A stretch of DNA of 64,000 nucleotides from Tautonia marina. GTDB lineage: Bacteria; Planctomycetota; Planctomycetia; Isosphaerales; Isosphaeraceae. The position numbers and the translations under genes were made by a program. Shown here piece by piece: positions 61,454 through 64,000 of the stretch. The DNA lies in assembly GCF_009177065.1 (NCBI RefSeq), contig NZ_WEZF01000013.1:124001-188000 (forward strand), written 5' to 3'. Every line of letters begins with the position of its first letter. The first letter of the stretch is position 1. The notes below the pieces were generated by a model. The model did no database searches. It had not been told where the DNA came from and worked only from the letters and a program-made list of their open reading frames with translations.

Positions 61454-64000
61454 ATGTCCAGGCCTTCCCGATCACGATCCATCGGCCGCCATCGCCCGAA
61501 GCACATCGAGCGAACCCGCCTCCAGCTCGAACCGCTCGAGCCCCGAACCATGCTTTCGGCCGATCTGCCGATGCCGGTGGCCGTGTCGGGAGCGGTGGGA
61601 GCCGAGGTCCTGGCCCTGGAGATTGCGTCTCCCTCCGCCTCGGCGCACGAGCGATTCGTGAACCGGATCGCCACGGCCCTGGTCGATCAGCCGCTGGCCG
61701 ATGCCGTACAGGACCGGCTGGTCGGCTGGCTCGATCGGGGCATGTCCCGGGAGCGAGCGGCGGCGATGGTCTTGCAGTCAGAACCGGCTCGCCGAGTGGA
61801 AATTCTCAACACGTATGAGAAACTTCTCCACCGTGAACCAACCGCCGGCGAGTTTCAGTTCCACCTGAGCGAGACGGCCAGGGGTGCCGACCAGCTCGCC
61901 GTGATCTGGCGGGTGATCGGCTCGGCCGAATATTTCCAGAACCGCGGAGGAGGCACACACGAGGGGTACCTCAACGCGATGGCCGACGACCTCTGGCAGC
62001 GGAGCCCGACCGAGACCGAAACCGCCCGATGGGTTGGTGCGCTTGACCGGGGGGTTCCCCGCTCGCGTGTCGTGGCCGACCTGCTGAGGAGCCCGTCGTA
62101 TCGGGAAGCAACGGCGGTCCGGATCGCCTCGATCGCCACCCCCGGCCGCGTGGACGAGCAACTCGCCGCCCGTGTTTCGACTGCTTGGCAAGGGCCCCGG
62201 GCCTTGACCCGGGCCAAGGCCCTGATGCTTGGGTCCGCCCCCTACCTGGATTCGATCCTCGCCACTCCGTCCCTCCCGCCAGTCTCCTCATTGCCCGAGT
62301 CCGAACTCGCCTCCCCGCCGCCGGTCGGTTATCCGTTTACCCCTGAGTTCAGCCTGTTGACGAACTGGAACCCGATTGCTCCGGGGGGCGTCGACCTGTT
62401 CTCGCTCGCCTCCTTCGGAGCCTCGCCGGACGGAAACTACTGGGTCGGCACCATCGCGTCGGGCCTGTTCGCATACGATCCGGTGACGATGATCTCGACC
62501 AGCGTCTGGAGCGGCGCAGCCAACTCGATCGCGCCCATCTCGAACACCGAGGCCTGGCTGATCGGTTCGGATCAATGGCAGGAAGGGCCGCTGTTCATCG
62601 CCTCGATCACCAGCTCGGGCACGCTCTCGACCGTCGCCGACCTGCCGGGGGGTGACTCGCCGTCTCAGATCGGCGCCTCGGCCGATGGCATCGTTTGGGT
62701 CCTGGGAGGTTCGGGGACGGCCTACTCGTATCAAGAGGCATCCGACTCGTGGTCGGTCATTCCCAATAACGGATTCTCGATCAAGCAACTCGGAATCGGT
62801 TCGGCGTCGAACATCTGGGCGATCGGCAGCGATGCTCAAGGAAGCGCGGTCTTGCTCTCGTGGTCGTCGGGCGGGGGCTGGGCTGTTGATTCCGAGTTCA
62901 GCGGCACCACTCCTACCGAGGTGTCGGCGGCGGCCGACGGCTCGGTCTGGGTCGTGGCCGATTCCGTACTCTTCCTTCGTCCTCCGGGAGGATCGTGGGC
63001 TGCCGTCACGAAGCAGACCCCGCCGGGCATGTTCTTCGGCATCGCGGCCAACGACCGAAACCGCGTGCTGGCCTCCTTCGACTCGGCGCAGGTGCTTCAG
63101 GTCCTCTCCTTTGGCCTGCTCGACCGGCCGGCCACCCCGTTTCCCGAGGTGACCGATCAGTGGGACGCCGGATACGCCGCCATCAACGCCGGCCTCGGTA
63201 TCGTCGCGCCGGGCGGTGTCCGGGCGCTTTACAACGACGCAATCGCCACACTGAGCGGTTATCTCAACAAGATTGAGTCTACCTTGCCCGGTCAGGAGAT
63301 CCCGCGACCGCCCGATGTGTCCCCGACCAACTGGGATGCCATCAAGAGCCAGCTCATCAATGAACTGAACGACGTGATGGGCGTCAACAACCTGTACACG
63401 CAGCTCACGACCCTCAATTCGGACATCGGCACGGTCACGAACGACCGGCTTGTCGCCGCCGGAACCCTCGTCGCTCTGACCCAGAGCGAGCAGCAGAACG
63501 ACACCGCCTCGCTCGCGATTGTCGGCGTGTTCGAGGCTGCCCTTGCGGCCATGGCAGCAGCTTTCAGTGGCGGAGCGGCCATTGGCGCCGCGGCCATCGC
63601 CTCGGGGATCGACAACCTCATCGGCGACCTGACCAATCAGCCGAACCCCGGCCCCGATACGAAGCTCGAAGAAACGTATGCGGCGCTCTTGACCACCCTC
63701 GGAAACCTCTTCACGGACAATGTGAAAACCTTCGCTCAGCAGCAAACGACCATCGTCGGTGATTACGGGATGCTCTCGACCCTCGGTACGGCCATCTCCT
63801 CCGGGCTCTGGGACTGGGAAGACGTCACCACCAGCGCGATCGAGCAGGCCACGTCCAACAGCTACGACCTGTTCTTCTATCAGACGCTAATGCCGATCAA
63901 GTGGCAGATTGTCTACATGGAAGATTACATTTGTGATCTCTATGTCTGCAATCAGCTCAAACCGCCGACCTATGATCTTTACGAGGTTGTTCTCCAGCAA
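61454..64000 (+). CDS. LEPR-XLL protein with DUF4214 and propeller domains (3' end outside window)
   Basis: 849 codons are visible to the right edge, with no stop. The start MSRPSRSRSIGRHRPK leads to LQLEPLEPRTMLSA, the planctomycete LEPR-XLL motif (residues about 26-35). Residues 75-215 match DUF4214-type helical modules: ILNTYEKLLHREPTAGEFQFH, VIGSAEYFQN and WVGALDRGVPRSRVVADLLRS. Residues 265-560 are a tectonin-like beta-propeller (GASPDGNYWVGTIASGLFAYDP, GASADGIVWVLGGSG, AAADGSVWVVADSV). After about residue 600 the chain is helical with a Gly/Ala-rich stretch (AALAAMAAAFSGGAAIGAAA). DUF4214 domains are found in surface-layer-associated enzymes. Likely a large surface protein. Confidence 0.85.
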   Translation, partial: MSRPSRSRSIGRHRPKHIERTRLQLEPLEPRTMLSADLPMPVAVSGAVGAEVLALEIASPSASAHERFVNRIATALVDQPLADAVQDRLVGWLDRGMSRERAAAMVLQSEPARRVEILNTYEKLLHREPTAGEFQFHLSETARGADQLAVIWRVIGSAEYFQNRGGGTHEGYLNAMADDLWQRSPTETETARWVGALDRGVPRSRVVADLLRSPSYREATAVRIASIATPGRVDEQLAARVSTAWQGPRALTRAKALMLGSAPYLDSILATPSLPPVSSLPESELASPPPVGYPFTPEFSLLTNWNPIAPGGVDLFSLASFGASPDGNYWVGTIASGLFAYDPVTMISTSVWSGAANSIAPISNTEAWLIGSDQWQEGPLFIASITSSGTLSTVADLPGGDSPSQIGASADGIVWVLGGSGTAYSYQEASDSWSVIPNNGFSIKQLGIGSASNIWAIGSDAQGSAVLLSWSSGGGWAVDSEFSGTTPTEVSAAADGSVWVVADSVLFLRPPGGSWAAVTKQTPPGMFFGIAANDRNRVLASFDSAQVLQVLSFGLLDRPATPFPEVTDQWDAGYAAINAGLGIVAPGGVRALYNDAIATLSGYLNKIESTLPGQEIPRPPDVSPTNWDAIKSQLINELNDVMGVNNLYTQLTTLNSDIGTVTNDRLVAAGTLVALTQSEQQNDTASLAIVGVFEAALAAMAAAFSGGAAIGAAAIASGIDNLIGDLTNQPNPGPDTKLEETYAALLTTLGNLFTDNVKTFAQQQTTIVGDYGMLSTLGTAISSGLWDWEDVTTSAIEQATSNSYDLFFYQTLMPIKWQIVYMEDYICDLYVCNQLKPPTYDLYEVVLQQ

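Noticed and set aside
62288-63745. Minus-strand frame of 485 codons
   Set aside because: Antisense of the partial LEPR-XLL protein; Arg/Asp-rich shadow.

Overview
The window looks like a chromosomal piece of a high-GC planctomycete, most likely of the Isosphaeraceae (inference, no marker gene available). The reasons are a PVC-type heme-binding protein with a dehydrogenase-like propeller and a CxxCH tail, two surface proteins that begin with the planctomycete LEPR-XLL motif, a CRTAC1/UnbV FG-GAP protein, paired Uma2 proteins, an FHA plus membrane Ser/Thr kinase operon, and many secreted proteins of unknown function. No rRNA, tRNA, CRISPR array, intact transposase or prophage was recognised.

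Layout. 1-2.9 kb: a truncated c-type cytochrome with an Sm-like partner, diverging from a secreted CxxCH protein with a proline-rich tail. 2.9-8.8 kb, minus strand: an FHA protein, a membrane Ser/Thr kinase and a small membrane protein, preceded by a membrane-anchored coiled-coil protein. 9.0-14.2 kb: a LysR regulator (TTG start) diverging from a SnoaL-like secreted protein, then two secreted planctomycete proteins, one Gly-rich with 39-bp repeats. 14.2-17.2 kb: an ALDH7-type aldehyde dehydrogenase and two divergent Uma2 proteins. 17.3-21.9 kb: the large PVC heme protein and a BNR-4 propeller protein.

21.9-27.5 kb, minus strand: an ABM monooxygenase, ilvC and ilvN. The two ilv genes are separated by a CRTAC1-like gene and by two abutting gene remnants, a WD40 tail and a PEP-CTERM/HAF tail. 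28.0-31.1 kb: four lineage-specific genes. The last encodes sigma-70-like region 2 and region 4 domains behind an N-terminal signal peptide or membrane anchor, next to a zinc-ribbon/TM/thioredoxin-like gene. 31.5-39.8 kb: a Gld-like ABC exporter (ATPase, permease-GldG fusion, DUF4340 protein) followed by a UvrA.

40-43.7 kb: a parallel beta-helix protein and a sialidase-like protein, then a 1.2-kb gene-free tract with 12-bp-phased GGTGCGC clusters. 43.7-49.3 kb, minus strand: a TlpA-like protein that has lost its first catalytic cysteine, two planctomycete-specific proteins and a LEPR-XLL/PKD surface protein. 49.7-61.1 kb: a large membrane patatin-like protein, an FAD oxidoreductase with a golvesin-like tail, a PilZ protein, a CehA/McbA-type metallohydrolase and an SLC13 transporter with RCK_C domains. 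The right edge cuts a LEPR-XLL/DUF4214 protein.

Functionally the window mixes housekeeping (branched-chain amino acid synthesis, DNA repair) with a planctomycete surface and polysaccharide-degradation repertoire. Perfect hairpins between most convergent genes mark likely transcription-unit ends. Gene starts were chosen from Shine-Dalgarno spacing, signal peptides and family starts.
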